Assembly: GCA_013398615.1 (NCBI GenBank)
Contig: VZSR01000479.1
Coordinates: 2,554,740-2,618,739, forward strand
Reading direction: 5' to 3'
From: Brachypodius melanocephalos
Taxonomy: Eukaryota; Chordata; Aves; Passeriformes; Pycnonotidae
DNA length: 64,000 nt
A program made the translations under genes and the position numbers. The stretch's first letter is position 1; each line of letters begins with the position of its first letter. Below the pieces are notes generated by a model. That model saw only the letters and a list, made by a program, of their open reading frames with translations. It did no database searches and was not told where the DNA came from. This document shows, in pieces, positions 38,438-51,500 of the stretch.

Positions 38438-38510
38438 CTGGGCCCTGAGGCCCCTGGGACTCTTCTTCATTTCCATGCAGGCGGGGTCATGCAGCAGAGG
38501 TTGAGGCGAT

Positions 38511-41500
38511 ACCTGATATCCACCCCCGACACAGGAGGGAGTTAATTAGCATTTAACAGAGAGAACACTTAGGCGCAATTACCATACCAATGGGCATGGG
38601 CTAAGCAGTACTTAACAATTTTACTGAGAAGGTACTGAATTCAGAGATTTTTATTTCTTACACAGCCACCAGACCCTGTCCGTCCTTTGTACAGTGGCTC
38701 ACCTTATCTGTCCCTTATCTGACCTCCTGTCCCTTCATCCTCACAGCACGGCCAGCAGACTCCAAATGATCCTCCACCAGCTCTCTCACTCTTTATCACA
38801 TCCATGGCTGTGAGGGCAAGGCTGTTCCACTGCGGTAATTAACACAGCCGCAATGTATTGGAGGCAGGACTGCCTTCAGCACTGTTTCTGTCTTCCCACA
38901 GGTGGGCAGGGGCACAGCCGTGCCAGCCCTGTCTATGAGAGAGCGGCTCAGTGCTGCAGCACTGGGGGTGACACTTTCAAGCCTCTCATGATTGACTGAA
39001 ACTTCTGCAAATCTTTTTTTACAGAGCATCTGAATGTGATCTGGGCGAGGCTCGAAGTACTGAGAGTGATAAGACACTGTGGTGACAAGCGAGTCATAAA
39101 ACTGAGTAATGTTTAAGTGCTTAGTTCCTTTGAATTTGTCTGCAAGTCCCAGATGAAATGCAGTTAATTTTGTCTTTGCTTATGGTGAAGTCCAAAATTT
39201 AATCAAAAGTAACTCACTGGAATTAACTATATAGGATTTTTGCTCTCAATTGGATGTCAACACCACTGGTTATAAAGAGAGAAAAATGAAATGGCATCAT
39301 GAAGGAGACAAAGTGGTTATGGCCTACCAAAGAATGATGGATGAAGAATTAAAATCATCATGAAAAATCTTCATTTCTTAGTAAAAAATAATGTCTTCTT
39401 TCAATGAAGGTCAGTATGTATGAGAAGTCTATACTGATGCAAAGGCAAAGCCATAAAAATAATTTGCAGTTCATGGAATGATGTGAACAAAGTGTTCTGG
39501 AAGCTGAAAAAACATCTCAAGTAATAATGACAAATATGCCAAATAAAGGTAGTATGATTAAAAAAGGATAAATAATGCCAAAATCAGCTATGACAGTTTT
39601 CTAATAAACTACTCTAATTACCTTTTTTTTTTAATATGGTGAGATGAGAAAACTGAAGTGTCAGTGTTAACAGCTGTTAAGTGGTTTATTTCATTAGAAT
39701 ATAAGGCCTGCACAATTTTACTGAAACCACAGTGAAATGAAGATCAATTAAGTTGCAATCACATTTTTTTATTTGAGTTTCATTAGATGAAGTAGACAGT
39801 ATTGTAAATAGTGTGGTTTTGGTTTTATTTCTGAAGGCAGATGCATTCTGTTGTTTTCAATATGGTTATTTCAGTGCCTGAGACAGATGTTGTGTAGGCA
39901 CAGAAAGCTACACTTGCTGTTCCAATGTCAGCATAATGATCCTGCAAGAAGACATTGTATTCTTTTTAAAATAATTTCCATATATCTGCAGTAATCTGCA
40001 GAACTTCCCCTGTCCTTCAGATTTGTAAGAATAATCTTCTCTCAAAGTAAATCTTGCTTCTCTTTCTTTGGGTTAGTCTATTTTTTTAATAGAAAAAGCC
40101 TGCTTTTCTAATGCAATTGTTAATGAATTTTAATGTTAATGAAACTGCTTTTAAGTAAGTTCTCTTTTGTAACTTTGGATGTTTCCATATGTAGTAGATG
40201 TCTGAGACTTTTTGAACACAATTCTTTCAAACCAATGAGGAACAGAATTCCAGGTCTGAAAGTGCCTCTTGTCAATACTTGACTGAATCTTAACAAGCAT
40301 TAAAAAACACTGGCACTAGTGTTTGTTTGGATGGCTAGTGTGAGACAAGGTAAGCTGTAAAAACCCCTTCTTTAGCATGTGGAGGCCCAAGGCACCCATA
40401 AAAATGATCTGGAGGCCTTGAGCCAGAAAATCTTTGAACATAAACCTAAGTTTACCCCAGTGACTTTAATTGCATCCTCTGAGCTCAAGTGAAGCAAATC
40501 CTTTGCATTTTTCCCAAGAAAATTTTACAGCACTTAGTTTTATACAATGATTGATCAGTAAATGCTTTACCACTTCTTGCTCTACATCCTTATTGGTGTA
40601 AGGAACAGTACAGCTCCTCCTTGGTCCTTCATCCCCATCTCCACACAAGACCATCAGTTAAACTTGCACAGTGCAAGCTTTCATCTGTCTGATTTACACA
40701 TGAAGGTGATCTCTGAGGATGGCAGCTAAATGAGGACAGGCTTTGTTGCTAGTGCTGTCAGCAGCCAGACAATTTTGAATTAAATCTGAATTATCAGTAG
40801 TGCTATATCCTAACTATTACTCACTGAATTAATGCTTGGGTAGAATACATGTTAATCACAGTTTTCCTACAGGATATGTCCTTGCAACTCCATTTTCAGC
40901 TTTTGTCACAATCAGAATGTATCCCTCATAGTGCCTAAGATAAAAATTAAGCATGTGTATTACAAATATTCTGTGCAATATTATGTAATTTTTATTAGAC
41001 AATTTTACTCTCTGCACCTAAATAAGAAAATGAAAAAAAAAGTGCAGAAATATTTTGGTATTATAAATTCTTACATTAAACACTAAAAGTAAAAACACAT
41101 AAATAAAGAAAATGTAGTGCTATCCTGTGTTTTAAGACTATTACTCCTGTTATTTCATTATCATAGCTATCAGATTAAATTACCAGAATATTGCCTTTGC
41201 TATTTGGAAGTCCCATGGGTCCTAGATTAACTTCAGAGATGAGGGTCGTAGTCCCTTAACTTCCACTAGAAATTATTTAAACAGCTACAAGATATTGCTT
41301 TGAATTCTCAATAAGTTTCTTCTTTCTGGTTTTGCTTGCTGATTATGCTTGCTGTTGTATTATTTTTTTTCCTGAGGAGTCATAATATAAATTGAATTCT
41401 GACATTTTCACTAGCATAGACATGTTTACAACTGTTGCCTAATGAAATCTAGGACAAAATATGAAGAAAAATAATTATCCACTAATGTGAACTATCTGCA

Positions 41501-44500
41501 GCTAATTCAAATTACTTCTTTCATCCATTCCTTCTAGACCTTCTAAAGAACAAATACTAATTTTTCTAGACATCAGGTGTCTAGCACAAAAGGCTTTCTA
41601 ATTAATTAATCCTTTCTTTAACGTTTGCATCTGAGATAATTAAAGAATAATGTCATAAAGAATATCCAGGAAGACAAAGAGCTTTTCTAAAGAAGTACTT
41701 TTTTCCAGACAGTAACATAAATTGAAGAGTTTTCTGCATACATTGGCTTGAAATGAGGCCCTTTTGTTTTTACGTAAAGGAATCCACAGCCATGAGGTGT
41801 TAAAATGCTGATCAGAAGTGTGTTACTACAACAAATAATGCCTTTCTCTTTGTGTCAGTGTTGTAGGACATATTCATATTCTTTTATTTATAACTTCAAA
41901 GACTGTTGGAGTAGCACTTCTATTGGAAACTCAATACCATTTACCTGGGCCAGAAAACACCATGAGGAACTCCAGTGTCTGGTGCTCCCTCCCATGTAAG
42001 GCCAGCGAGCACAGACTGGTCCTGCCAGCCTGGTTTGGCTTCTGTGCCTCTCCACAGGTGCTCTGTGTGCAGGGATAGAAGATGAGTGAGCAGAGGCAAG
42101 CTGGAATGATGACATTTTACCATATTTCCACCATGGAGATGTGCACAGTCGTAAGAGCAGAGCCTGGAGAACATTGGAGCTGTCACAGTGCCTGTTGCCA
42201 CTGCCTGTGTCCTGCTCCCAGGGCATAGCACAGTCCTTGTCACTGACAAGGAAAGTAGTGAATCATGTCAGTAAAAATACCTTTGGAGCTAAAAAATAAT
42301 ATAACTACGGAAGAATAAAGTGTTCAATAACCCGGAGATGTGAAGAGAAATAAAAAAAGTACTTGTGCTTAAGGGAAATTTTGGAAGAATTGTGGGAGAA
42401 TGGATTGTAAAAGAGTAGAGATAGTGCTGCAGGCAATCTGGCCCCTCATAGGGTGCAGGTGTGTAAGAGAGGTGACCAGCACTAAAGGAAAAAGGATCAT
42501 GGAATGTTGATGGGTATTGAGCCATCACAAAAGGGTAAAAGGGCGCCCAGATGTTATGCATGTGAGAAGGTATTAAAGGTTGTAAAGCTTGAAACCAGTC
42601 TTGGTGTCAATTGTGAGTCCTCTGTCAAAGAATAATCTAAAAAAAGTAGTAATCAACTCTTATGACTGAAGCTAATGAAACCACTAAAAAGTAATCACTG
42701 CCTAGGGAAGCAAAATTATGCTGTGTGAAATCAGAGTAGGGTGTTTCTAATTGTCTTTGTGTTGCATGCCTTCATAAATTACATATTTTCTATATTATAT
42801 GATTTGCTATTATTCAATTTTAGATAAAAACACAAAGCATATAATTTTAAATTCTGATTGTATATATGGTGAGAAGAGATACCCAATTAATTAAGATGCT
42901 ACTTTGAGTTACATGTATTGTAAAAAAAGATTCTTTCTGCTGGCTGTAGCTATTTACAGCATATGGAGATGACAGCATATTTGTAAGATTAATCAGTAAG
43001 GAGTTACTTTGAAAACTACCTCAAGTTTCTATGATTGTTTTCATTACAATATGAAATATGAAAAAATTGTCCTGTAATATCTTTACAATGTTCATAGTTC
43101 TACAGAAAAAGGGATTTTTACTTTGTTTAATATTTTCAGGGAAGATTGTCCTGTATCTTAGTTGTATTTAAAAGTTTATCTCAGCACTGATTGAACTGCA
43201 AAACTATTCTTTCAAGATTCCCATTAATTTTCTGACTTAGACTGCCAAAGACAGAACCTGAAGATAAAATTGTTTGTTTTCATATTTGAATCTGTCTACA
43301 TTTTCCTTTTAAAAATCACTTTTAAAGGATTATTGAAGTTTTTCCTGTATTCACTTAATGATTTTCTCGTGTAGAATTGCTATAGTAAAATTCTACAGTA
43401 CAGGATTTTTGGTGCATTGACATTTGGTGCTCTCATATTACCACTGATGTGGCACTGCCATGAGTTGTTCCCTTCATCATTCCTTACTAAACCCCCTGCA
43501 GAGGCAGTGATTACATTTTAGTGGTTTCATTGGCATCACTCTATGTGCTGGATTTGTCTTTCCTCATCACTTTGGAATAATCCCATTCTCCTTCCTCTCT
43601 CAGCCTCCATATCCTGTCCCTCAGCAAGCCTGTTGATGGCATCCCCTTTGCAGCAGGGAAGAGGAACAGCCTGTCCTAGGAATTGCAGCTCAGGAATTCA
43701 TCTGCAGGATCCAGCCCAGCCATTCCTGCAGAGCAGCAAGGCCTGGACACATCAAACATCCCAGAGCTTGCAATGCTGCCATTCCCAGAGAACTTAAAAT
43801 AATGGAAGCCTCGAAGCTGTTTCTATTCAAAGCCATGTGCTCTTAGCTAAAGGGTGGAATGACATTGCTAGGTGTGCTCAGAATATGGGGATCAGGGAAA
43901 AGTTTTACATCACATGAATAATAGAGAAGGCTTGCTTGAAGTAATGAGGGCTTTGAGCTTACGGTTGTTGTTGTTTTGGGTTTTTTTAATATATCTGCTT
44001 TGTTGGCTTGAGAACACAAAGTGAAATTATGGTATTTTGGAGTTTGGATTGAAATCATATTACTTGGGAAAAGACTGCATTAAACCTCAAAGGAGCTTAT
44101 GCCTTTAAAAGCATTGCTGAACTTTGCAGTTTGGCAAAATGTGCTTACTCACACACTTCAGTTAAAAGACAGCTAAAAATAGCTAATACAATCAGAATAT
44201 GCATAAAATAACTTTTAGGTGTCAAGCTATCATCTCTGTTGGATGAGAGCTGAAATGGAAGCTAAAAATGTTAAAGGTCAGACTGTGAAGCTCCTAATTT
44301 TGCAAGATGATGTAGGTAAGCATTTTTTGAATTTGGGGATTTGTCCCACCTATGTGCAGCTATATCAAAGTTAGTGTGTAAAGTCCAAGAAAATTGGCTA
44401 AACTCTGAACATACCAACTGAGATGCTTGCCCCATCCCAAGAGATTCAAATGAATGCAGGAAGCTGCATAAAATCAAGTAGGAAAGAATTACAGCCTGAA

Positions 44501-47500
44501 TAGTTTTAACTGCGGAAAAATTGATTAACTACAAGAATGTGCACAAAATTCATATCAGTCTGTTTTCTTTTAGATGCAGAAATTTCCTGTGGGTAAGCAA
44601 ATAAGAGAACACCTGAGATTCCCAGTACGACAGTAATTCAGGAGTTGGAGCATCTGTGTCAGATGAGATGAGCAGCATTCGAGTCAGGGGCCAAAGCTCT
44701 TGTTAAATATTTACTCATCTAGATAGGAGCAGAGACTTCAGAACACCTTTATTTTGTGTACCTTATCTGTTAAATTAATGACTGTTCTGGATGGCAGAAT
44801 CTTGGAAAAAGAAATCAGGAAGACCCTCAAGGCAGAATAAATTGCAGCTGTGTACCTCCTGACAAATGTTTGTATAATTGTTTATAAAATCCTCCAGTGA
44901 TAACTATGCCATGGCTACCCCAGGCAATTAATTTCAGTGTTTCTTCCTTAGTGCCAGAGATTTTTCTGTGTGTCTTAACTGGTGTGTTAGTGTAGTTTAA
45001 GCCCTTTAGTCTTTCACTTATCTACTGTAACTATCAAATTGAAGCATTCTCTTCTCTTTTTGCTCTTTCTTTTGTTATGCTTCCTAAATCTCTGATTATC
45101 TACCTCAGTTTGTCCATGTCTTTGCTAAAGCACAGTTGACAGCTTCATTTGTTTCACAGAGGCAATACTTGCTGAAGCCTTGCCCAAGGTGACTGGAGAA
45201 CCATTGTGACAGGGATTTTTCTCGTTATTTATTGGGTGTATGCATGTTTTTATGCACATGCACTGTGGTTTGTATGTTTTTTATGTTATATATGTTTACT
45301 AAATGGGCACAAACATTTATAACATTAATTTTGTTATGTTTATAATGGTGTGACATTCCTGCCTTGTGCTTCGCTTAGGAAGGAATTTAAGTATGTTTAT
45401 AATCTTTACCAATTTAGTGCCTGATTTTATTTTTTTTTGCAGTTTGTCAAGACCACTGTGAATTCTAGACCTCTGCCCCAATGTACGTGGGGCATGTCTT
45501 ATTTTGGTGGGAGGTGCATATTTAATAAAAGTATTCTCTCTTCTTTTCTTAAGGTTAGTAATGAAAATACTGAATAGAACACACTTATGAATCAGACTCT
45601 GTAACTTTGGTGAGTAACTTTTACCATTTCATAGTAAACCACTGTTAATAATTCCGTAAGCCCAGTTATCCCAAACATTTTTGTACCTATTCTTCATTAC
45701 TTTTCTGATGATTGTCCTTCCCTGGTTCACCTAATAGAATATGTTGTGTCAAAAGCTCTATAGAAATTGATATACAGTTATTTTTTCCTCCTTCAAATGA
45801 CCTGTTGCCCTGTTGGAGAAGAAAGTTAGAAAATTAGTTTGACATGAGATGTCCTAGACTGAGACATACCAGATCTTGGGCATAACCATATTTTTCAGAT
45901 TCCTTGTTATTTGTTTGGCGGTGAAGGGAAATTTAATAATTCATGTATGCTTCCAAATCTGTGGTTTCTGGTTCCCATATTCATTTTAATGACAGATAGT
46001 GCAAATTACATTTTTGGCTTTGCAGTTCCTCACAGATACCTTATGAGTTTTAATATGTCTGATTTGTAGCAGCTAGTTCAGTGAGCTCATCAGTCAGTAT
46101 GTGTAGCTTGTTTTCATCTGGTTTTCTTTATTCCAGACTTTTTTCTCTGGTGTTAATTGTTCTACCCACCTGCTTGCAGTTAATGTTTTAAGGCAAGAAC
46201 ACCTTTCAGCATGTGAGCTGTCCTGGCATTCTTAACATTTCCTTCTACAGTCAGTACTAGGCTGCCACATAATTCTCTTACTCCTGACATCTGCAATGAT
46301 CTCTTGTTGTCTTTGAATTCTTTGCTGGCTTCTTTCTATCTTATGCTTTGACATTTCTAATTTTCTTTTACATACTCCCTCCTACATTTTTAGGATAACC
46401 TATTTCCACTTTCTCTGTGCTTCCTGCTTTGGCTTGACACTGATTAGGAGCTTCTGATCTAGTTATTTTCAACTTCTACATTGGGATAGGTAATTTTTGT
46501 GGAACTGCCACTCTTCATAATTTTTTTTTCCAGTCGTTGCTTACTTTCCCAAATAATTTGGTGAATCTATTGAACTTTCTTTTCTTTAAGCCTGTCTCTT
46601 CCTATTCTGCTGTCCAGCCCCCTTTCTTTCCTGGGTTTTATTAGCTTTTACCATATCATGGTCATTTTCATCCAAACTGTGTTTCTCTTCCTTTCTTTTT
46701 GATTAAGTATACAACTGTCTTTGCACAGACTTTTTTCCTGCCTTCTGGATGTGCATCTGCATCTCTAAAATTTATCAGCACCATATTTTACCGATTAATC
46801 CATGTTGTACTGTATTCATTCTGATTTTAAAGCTTTTCTGGGTAACGTAAATTAATACCTTGTATTGTGCCTTGGTAGTTGTGCTATTTGATCACAAAAG
46901 TTCTTTCCACTGCATTTTCATGATTTAGTCATCTGCAATGGGCATCAACATGTTTCCAGACTTTCAGCAAGGGTAATTTTCCAAATTTAGATCTCAAGTG
47001 TCATGCGTGAACATGGTGGTCTTTTCTAATGCAGTAACATGTCTAATTTGCTAAGCTTCTGTACAGTTAGTCATTAAATGTTCATTTTTAAGTATTCCTC
47101 TTCAGCTTCTCTTGTTCATTCCCCACACTTCTTGCATTAATGTATAGGTTTCTCAAGCATGGGGTAGGTTGAGCCAATATTTGACTCATTTCCTTCATAC
47201 AGCATGTCCAAGCTGTTGGATTTTATGCTTATATGTGTTTTACTCTTCATTATTACAATCTAGAACCAAATATTATTTGAGAAGACTTGTGATTCAAATC
47301 TCTGTAAGAAGTTACTGATCAAAATGTAAAAAAAGTCACAAATCTGCTATTTGTTATATTGACTTGTGACTTCACTAGCAGAGGGGAGTGTTCAGAAGCA
47401 TGTTCAATATTTATTGAAACAAAAAAGAGGGAAAGGCTGTTAATGCATAACAATATTACATGACGTGAGACTATACCTTGTGCTAACTGAATTTACGTGG

Positions 47501-48147
47501 TGGTGGTGGGAGGGAAGAGGAAGATTTTAGTCATGGTTTTTAGACTGCTGCATTAAGTTTGTTCCTGCCTCCTTGGTCTTTCAGAACCAGCACTGCTTTT
47601 AGTGCTGTTTTTAGTTACATTATGTTATCATTGAAAGTGAAGTAGACATTTTCTAAAGGAAAGGAAAAACATTCTTAAACTTACACAGTGCTCGGTTTAT
47701 CTTTACAGATACATGCATGAATTTTGATTTTACTGTATGTGCAAGCTTATTTAATCACCAGTTATACTATGTGTTGTCACACATAGGCTTCTATTAACAT
47801 GATTTTTATCTTGCAAATATGTGCTTTTCTTTTCTGCTCCAGCTCAGAAAAAGTAGTCATCTTAGCACTTTCTGCAGTGAACATCACCAATTTAAAATAG
47901 TTACTTAGTGCATGGCAGTGTGACAAATGCAATATTGCTTGACTTCAACAAAGACATTAATCATCTTAGAAAATATGGGGTATGAACAGCAAGGAAAATT
48001 CTGTAATTTTGAAGATACAAGTAAACTTCAACTGAGCTATGTCCCTAAATATTTATGCTCCAAGGAAGTATGAGAGCCAAAAGGCTGGCTGGTGTTACAA
48101 AGATGAGGAAAACACTTGGGACCATGGTATCCAAGAGGGGTGAGTTT
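38511..48147. other. Long non-coding stretch
   Basis: The first 450 bases stay moderately GC-rich. They hold a minus-strand segment with acceptor-like CCCTCACAG and donor TAAG|GTGAGC near 38810-38708, possibly a non-coding exon, but its one open frame stops at the donor. The rest is AT-rich. A hairpin of two 9-bp arms lies at 43370-43397. Open frames such as those at 41888-42249 overlap on one strand in two phases and are not credible. No repeats recognised. Confidence 0.5.
43370..43397. other. Perfect 9-bp inverted repeat
   Basis: TGTAGAATT at 43370-43378 and AATTCTACA at 43389-43397 are exact reverse complements around a 10-base spacer. No pairing extends beyond the arms. It is probably chance or a small cruciform. 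Confidence 0.7.
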
Positions 48148-48380
48148 GACTGGGACCTCTGAAGATTATCTTGTTGAAATCCCTGCTCAAGGCAAAATCA
48201 ATTAAGCAGGTTGCCCATGACTGTGTCCAGTTGGGTTGAGAATACTAGCAGTGGCAGAGAAGCCACATTCTATGGTTGGTTGTGGTATCTGAGCAGTTTT
48301 ACAGTAAGACACTTCCTTATGTTTAACTAGATTATTTTGTTTCCATTGGTGTGCTTTTTCTGTTGTCCTATCACTGGATA
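48148..48380 (-). mobile_element. CR1 LINE 3' part, minus orientation
   Basis: Read on the minus strand it begins CCAGTGATAGGACAACAG and continues through recognisable CR1 3' blocks: CCCAACTGGACACAGTC, GGGCAACCTGCT and TTCAGAGGTCCC. The last 30 or so bases, including the octamer repeat, are missing or too diverged. A minus-strand open frame at 48447-48202 lies across this repeat and is not a gene. Its 5' end abuts the opposite CR1 that starts at 48382. Confidence 0.85.
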
Positions 48381-48381
48381 C

Positions 48382-48591
48382 TGATATAAGAAACAAATTT
48401 TTAGTCATGAAGATGGCAAAACACTGGAACAGGATGCCCAGATGCATTGTGGATGCTCCATCCCTGGAAACACTGAAGATCAGGTTGGATGGGGCTCTGA
48501 GAACCTGATCTGGTTAAGAATCCCTCTTTGCAGAGGAGTTGGACCAGTTGACCTTCAGAGGTCCTTCCCACCCAAATTATTCTATGATTCC
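48382..48591 (+). mobile_element. CR1 LINE 3' part, plus orientation, with terminal octamer
   Basis: Blocks in order are GATATAAGAAACAAATTTTT, ACACTGGAACAGG-TGCCCAG, a TGGATGCTCCATCCCTGGAA block, GGTTGGATGGGGCTCTGAG and AACCTGATCTGG. They are followed by GACCTTCAGAGGTCCTTCCC and ATTCTATGATTC. This is the standard CR1 3' end in sense. Its 5' truncation point touches that of the minus-strand copy, so the two form an inverted pair. The differing internal blocks indicate two subfamilies and hence two insertions. Confidence 0.93.
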
Positions 48592-51500
48592 TGCTGGAAA
48601 TTCCATTAATTGCTTCTCAGCGGGTCGATATAAATTCTGCAATGTTTCTAGTGCTGATCATATTTAGGCAGTGTGGGATGTAATATGTCCAACATGACAC
48701 CATGATCCTGATTATGATGATGCTGGGTATTGATTGCCAGCATATCTGCTTTATTGCCATTTAATTCTCATTCAGGAGAGACTGTGATGTTCCCCGGTAA
48801 TTTCAGTGTGCAGCTTTTGTCAAGACAGGTATGTACTGTAAACTCAGCAGGCAGTGTTAGAGTCATAGGGAGTTCCACTCATGGAGAACAGAGAGGCTCT
48901 TGTCAAAAACTGTTTCCAGGTAACAACTGCTGTGGCTGGTATAAGTGAAATAAGAGAGAAGAGAGGAAAGGGTGTTCTGAAAGGGAGTGCTTTTTGTCGT
49001 AAACTTAAGTTGAGAAATTCATTTATTTTCTTGTGAAATTAAAACCAGAAAAATACAGGCAGACAAGTTGATACAATTTGTAGGTTACAGACAGCCTTTC
49101 ATGTTCAAGCACTGAACACATCTAAATAGCATTAAGAACACTGAGTTAGGGCGTATGCACACAGTATTTACCTACCATGATGATTGCACTTCTGCTTAAA
49201 TGGGATATTTAACTAACAGAAATAATTTTCCCATTTATTCACAGGTGCATGAAGAAAAGGACACACAGAATTAAATCTGAAGGAATGTTCATCAGGTCCG
49301 GTCTTGAGCCTTCAGCTTCATTGTGAGTACTGGCCTGTCTGAATTTCCTGACTGCTTGTGGTCCTGGTTTATTCTGACCATTAAATCGAGAGAATTCTTT
49401 GTGGCTTTCCATGATACAGCAAGAAATAGAAGCCTTGGCAACTCAGACTTAATAGGATTGTGTTTGTGTTTTGTTCTAGATGAGTAATATTTTCATTTGC
49501 ATTAGATTTTTGACAGCTGCTTTAACAGCAACCCTTTGACATATATTTTAAGTAAAATGAATACTTGAAATCATAGCTGTAAAGCATGAAGGTTTTATAA
49601 TTTTTAAGTACATATAGCAGACAAAATTATCATTATCTAACAATTAAGTTGCATGAATTATTAATTTTTAATAAAAAAATAAACTACTTGCTCTCTAATT
49701 AACTCTGCAATCAAGATTGTTCCAGTATATCATTATATCTCTTAAGATTTCAAATCCTAACTGGGTATCAATTGGCATCGTATTGAAATTTTTTTTTCTT
49801 CTGGAATGTATAATTAATGTATGTGCAAGTTGCTAACGTGATTGTTTTCCATTAGCTAACTATACAAAAAGAATATGCCAAGGTATATGAAAAGCTGATT
49901 TCTTTATATTTTTAAATTTGTGGAACTGTCTCTAGTGCTCACTGAAAACCAGACCCTATATCATGCTTTAGTCCCATTGGTATGCATGAGCTGCTATGGA
50001 ACTTTGAAGAGATTTACCCCTTGGCCAAGGCATTATTAAGTTCTCCACTGAGATTTCTTTAGAAGAACAGCCTTGTATGAATCCTGGCAGAGGGATTTTT
50101 CCATGGAGCTTGATGGACTTAATCCTCTAAACCCCAATGAATATCAAACGAGTACAATGGATGCATAATTCCATAGGTGTTTTTGGAAACTTCCTTGAAT
50201 AAACTCTAAATGATATAGGAGTGATAAAAACCTGTGGTGAGTCCACAGATTCACGTTCACACTGATTCTTTCCCATTTCCAAACTTCACTCTGCTGGCCA
50301 GTGGTCTACAAAATCTGTGTGTGTGTATATTAATATACTAAAATATGCATGTGTGTGAATCTATGTGTGTTTATACATACAGGTGTAGATGTACACATGA
50401 GCCTGGCTGGATAGTTACCTCCCACATCACTGCACACCAGTCACCAAAGGAGCATTTCTTGCAGAGACTTTGCTAGAAACTCCTTTGTAGCTAGACCATT
50501 TTAAATTGCAGTCAGGGGAAATTATCAGACATGCAGATAGAGAAATGTAATTACTGATAGACACTCTGAAGTCCGCATAAATTAGACAACATGGTTTCAA
50601 AAAGTGTTTTAGGACAGCTCTAAGGAATTTTGAATGGTTGGTTCCTCCAAAAGCCTAAATTTAAAAGAAAAAAGAGGAAAAAAAAAAAAAAAGCTCTTAA
50701 GTGTAAAAGTCTTGGTGACATATTTGACCTGATATAAACATACCATCCACTGTGAGCAGACTAAATTCACCACAGCAGGAGGCATCCTGATGGCTATCCA
50801 TGTGTTTTTATGCCACTTATCAGAGTCCATATGAGTAGTGATTATGAATAGAACTAATCTCTCAAAGACACCTATCTCTTGCAATTTATGTGGCCAACCA
50901 ACCAAAAACCAAATGGGCTACCTGTTAAGTGCACTTCACAGAACAGAAAAAACCTTAAATTATGAACAGAAACTGGATATCCAAAATTTTAAATGCTGAG
51001 AATTATGACAATTTCTTGAACATTCAGTGTTGTGGATATTGAAATGAAATGCATATAAAATTCAAATTTTATTTTATATCTACTCAATTAGATTAAGTTC
51101 ATATCATACCATCTACAGGCAAAGTTGATCATAACTCCCTGTATATACATACATATATTTCCTCTGCTTTCATGGATAGTAAAACCTATTGAATGAAGAT
51201 AATCAGAATCTGGCACTTGAAAACAGGAGACATAATATAGAGCATTATTGTTCAAACACATAGTGTTATACTGTTTTCCCTGGAGTTGTTTTTGCATGAG
51301 TGTCTTATCCTGATGTCAGTGTCAGCTGTTTGCCAAGAGGCAACATAAATCTGGTATTCTGAAGGCTGGCTTCTCCATGGGCAGGAAATCAGTGACATGA
51401 AATCTCTGTGTATTTCAAGTATAAATTACTTAATTAATATCTCTTGAGAGAAGACCCTCAGAAATACCTAAGATATTTTCTTCAGAAAGCTCAGTCTCAA

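Larger units (their letters stand above)
37560..38510. promoter_or_regulatory. CpG-rich segment, likely CpG-island promoter split by an assembly gap
   Basis: By hand count there are about eleven CpG in roughly 130 bases at 37585-37715 and about eleven more in 38219-38500. The DNA on either side is AT-rich and CpG-poor. Motifs present are an RFX X-box match (37574-37587) and an ETS site (38429-38437). Starts with good context occur on both strands: plus at 38310 (38 codons) and minus at 38254 (nine codons, then GAG|GTAAAG towards the gap). Direction therefore cannot be fixed. A CpG-rich retroviral LTR is the main alternative. Confidence 0.45.

Noticed and set aside
38708..38812. Minus-strand segment with acceptor CCCTCACAG and donor TAAG|GTGAGC, open from an ATG
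   Set aside because: The frame hits TAA exactly at the donor; no support beyond splice words, so left as a possible non-coding exon only.
48202..48447. 81-codon minus-strand frame
   Set aside because: Lies entirely across the two CR1 fragments.
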